Part shown: one piece after another, positions 3,507-5,396 of the stretch | How the letters are laid out: each line of letters begins with the position of its first letter | Numbering within the stretch: the first letter of the stretch is position 1 | DNA from: DASXTB01 sp036505615 | GTDB taxonomy: Bacteria; Acidobacteriota; UBA6911; JACQSX01 | Assembly: GCA_036505615.1 (NCBI GenBank) | Contig: DASXTB010000465.1 | Coordinates: 1 to 5,396 of the forward strand | Direction of reading: 5' to 3' | DNA length: 5,396 nt | Translations under genes and position numbers: made by a program | The notes under the pieces: model-generated | Seen by the model: the letters and a program-made list of their open reading frames with translations, nothing else | What the model was told of the DNA's origin: nothing | The model's database searches: none

Positions 3507-5396
3507 AGATTACGCACCAGCCACATCTTCACAACCTGCGTGAGTACGACATATAGTAGGAGGGTTATCACTAACAGGGGCCAATACAGGAGCGGCAGGG
3601 GAACAAAACCCAGCCACACTCCGATCGGTGAAAACGGCAACCACATCCCGACTAGTATGATCGCCCCTGAGGTCACAATCAGTGGCCAGCTCGCGCGGCT
3701 TTGGATGAAAGGCACTTTGTTTGTCCGGATCACGTGGATAATCAGAGTCTGGGTGAGCAATGATTCGACGAACCAGCCGGTCTGGAACAAAGCAGCAGCG
3801 TATGTCGAATCTGGGTTGCTTAAACTGGCGCGGGCAAAATGTTCGGCAAGTGCCGCTGGCGGCACGAGCCCTAGGTTATTGCACTTGAAGACGAACCACA
3901 TCATTGCGTACGTCGTGTAATCAAAGACCGAACTGCAAGGCCCAATAAAGAGAATAAACCGCGCAATCTCGCCCATCGACCATGGTCGCGGCTTGGCCAC
4001 TTGCTCTGGGTCCACCTCGTCCGTTGGAATTGGCACTTGGGAAAAATCGTAAAGCAAGTTGTTGGTTAGGATCTTGATCGGGGCCATTGGCAGGTAGGGC
4101 AACCAAAGGCTTGCGCCTAGCACGCTGAACATATTCCCAAAATTCGAGCTGGCCCCCATGCGGATATATTTAAGAATGTTGGCGAAAACCTTGCGGCCCT
4201 CGATCACCCCTTCCTCCAGCACCATGAGGCTCTTTTCCAGCAGAATCACATCGGCGGCCTCTTTGGCGATATCTACGGCCGTATCTACTGATACACCCAC
4301 GTCTGCTGCACGCAGCCCAGGAGAGTCGTTGATACCATCCCCCATAAACCCGACCACATGGCTTCTGTTCTGCAAAGCCTTGATGATGCGTTGCTTGTGA
4401 GCGGGTGAGAGGCGCACAAACAGAGTTGTGGATTCGGCGTTCTTGGCCAGCTCGGCGTCGCTCATGTTCTCGACCTCCGGTCCAGTTAGCACATGTTCCA
4501 GCGGCAGACCGACTTCTTTACAGATCTTGCGCGAAACCAGCTCGTTGTCACCGGTGAGCACTTTGACCGCGATGCCGTGTTGCTGGAGAGCGGTGATAGC
4601 CGGCGCGGCTGTTTCTTTCGGCGGGTCGAGGAACGCCACGTAGCCCTTCAGGATGAGGTTGTGCTCGTCATCCTTGCTATAAGTGGGCTTGGGATCGCTG
4701 TCGTAGTAGGCAATGGCTAGGACGCGGAACCCGTCGGCGGATAACCGGTCGTACTCCTCCTTGAGATCGTCAAGCAGTAATTGGTCCATTGGGTAAAGCT
4801 CGCCGTCGAGCTCGAACTGCGTGCAGCGGTTGAAGACCGACTCCGGCGCACCCTTGCAGATCAACCGGTGCCTATCCATCGGCGTGGAGATCACCACCGA
4901 CATCATCTTGCGGCTGAAGTCGAAGGGGATCTCATCCACCTTGGAATAGTCGGCGATGGAGAGGTCGCGATGAATCTCTTGATGCTGCAGAACAGCGCGG
5001 TCGAGAATGTTTTTCAGTCCCGTCTGAAAGTGACTGTTGAGGAAAGCGAATTGCAATACACTGAGGCTTGTTTGTCGAACGACATCACAGTGCTTTTCAA
5101 GGAAGACACGGTCCATCGTCAATGTGCCGGTCTTGTCAGTGCAGAGGATATCCATCGCGCCGAGGTTTTGGATGGAGTTAAGCCGCTTGACGATCACCTT
5201 CTTGCGTGACATCAGCAGGGCGCCTTTGGAGAGGCAGACACTTACGATCATGGGGAGCATTTCCGGCGTGAGACCCACCGCAACCGCGAGCGCGAACAAG
5301 AACGCTTCGCCCCAGTTATGCTTGCTGAAGCCATTGATGAGGAAGACCAGCGGCACCATTACGGCCATGAATCGAAGCATGAGCCAAGTAAAACCG
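3497..5396 (-). CDS. mgtA: P-type Mg2+-transporting ATPase (MgtA/MgtB type), C-terminal part, cut by window edge
   Basis: This P3B-type ATPase imports Mg2+ across the inner membrane using ATP. About 632 residues are visible out of roughly 900, so the actuator domain and first membrane segments lie beyond the right edge. Numbering from the first complete codon (5395): the TM3-TM4 region includes GLTPEMLPM (41-49). The phosphorylation motif DKTGTLT starts at Asp87, KGAPE of the nucleotide-binding domain is at 181-185, TGDN at 281-284, and the hinge motif GDGINDSPGLRAAD at 352-365. The C-terminal membrane half follows, with SSNFGN (416-421), NNLLYDFSQVPIP and FQTGWFVESLLTQTLIIHVIRT. MgtA-specific features are GLTPEMLPMIV, the EKSLMVLEEGVIEGRK segment and the HVIRTNKVPFIQS loop. 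The hinge reads NDSPGL where MgtA usually has NDAPAL, a mild change. The loop before FQTGWF (about 503-535) is some 20 residues longer than I recall in the E. coli protein. The gene is convergent with the envelope operon; its promoter and any Mg2+-sensing leader are outside. Confidence 0.95.
   Translation of the reverse strand, partial: GFTWLMLRFMAVMVPLVFLINGFSKHNWGEAFLFALAVAVGLTPEMLPMIVSVCLSKGALLMSRKKVIVKRLNSIQNLGAMDILCTDKTGTLTMDRVFLEKHCDVVRQTSLSVLQFAFLNSHFQTGLKNILDRAVLQHQEIHRDLSIADYSKVDEIPFDFSRKMMSVVISTPMDRHRLICKGAPESVFNRCTQFELDGELYPMDQLLLDDLKEEYDRLSADGFRVLAIAYYDSDPKPTYSKDDEHNLILKGYVAFLDPPKETAAPAITALQQHGIAVKVLTGDNELVSRKICKEVGLPLEHVLTGPEVENMSDAELAKNAESTTLFVRLSPAHKQRIIKALQNRSHVVGFMGDGINDSPGLRAADVGVSVDTAVDIAKEAADVILLEKSLMVLEEGVIEGRKVFANILKYIRMGASSNFGNMFSVLGASLWLPYLPMAPIKILTNNLLYDFSQVPIPTDEVDPEQVAKPRPWSMGEIARFILFIGPCSSVFDYTTYAMMWFVFKCNNLGLVPPAALAEHFARASLSNPDSTYAAALFQTGWFVESLLTQTLIIHVIRTNKVPFIQSRASWPLIVTSGAIILVGMWLPFSPIGVWLGFVPLPLLYWPLLVITLLLYVVLTQVVKMWLVRNLWI

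Noticed and set aside
3462..5209. Several plus-strand frames opposite the Mg2+ ATPase gene
   Set aside because: The ATPase reading is unambiguous across this whole stretch; the antisense frames show no domains or ribosome binding sites.

Overview
The window is bacterial chromosomal DNA of moderate GC, with both lipoprotein and Sec signal sequences, so it is Gram-negative. Three sigma-54 (RpoN) promoters, a universal stress protein next to a sugar-phosphate nucleotidyltransferase, and a small secreted-protein relic of a type I associate with Nitrospira-like genomes suggest Nitrospirota or a similar lineage. That placement rests on memory and gene style, not on a marker gene.

Left part (1-1425, minus strand). 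The first 66 codons of a UspA-type universal stress protein run off the left edge. Just upstream of it lies a GT-A nucleotidyltransferase of the mannose-1-phosphate guanylyltransferase type. The pair reads as an operon. A sigma-54 promoter (1257-1275) falls inside the first codons of the longest nucleotidyltransferase frame, so that frame's apparent N-terminus is probably promoter DNA.

Middle (1426-2326). The promoter and a conserved upstream block recur about 640 bp away (1900-2064). This second copy faces the remains of a small secreted-protein gene (1507-1811) that has lost its start codon and carries a frameshift. The two diverged promoter modules share element order and near-identical spacing, so one enhancer-binding protein probably serves both. 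A third sigma-54 promoter (2299-2315) points the other way.

Right-middle (2326-3413, plus strand). The third promoter appears to drive a 41-codon small ORF with a good ribosome binding site, a Trp/Tyr/Pro-rich secreted protein whose ATG overlaps the small ORF's stop codon, and a glycine-zipper lipoprotein. This looks like a small envelope operon.

Right part (3497-5396, minus strand). The C-terminal two thirds or so of a P-type Mg2+ ATPase (MgtA/MgtB type) runs convergent to the envelope operon and is cut by the right edge.

The most notable content is the paired sigma-54 regulatory module, one copy serving a live stress/sugar-nucleotide operon and the other a dead gene, and the unlisted small coupled ORF. 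I see no CRISPR array, insertion sequence, tRNA or rRNA.
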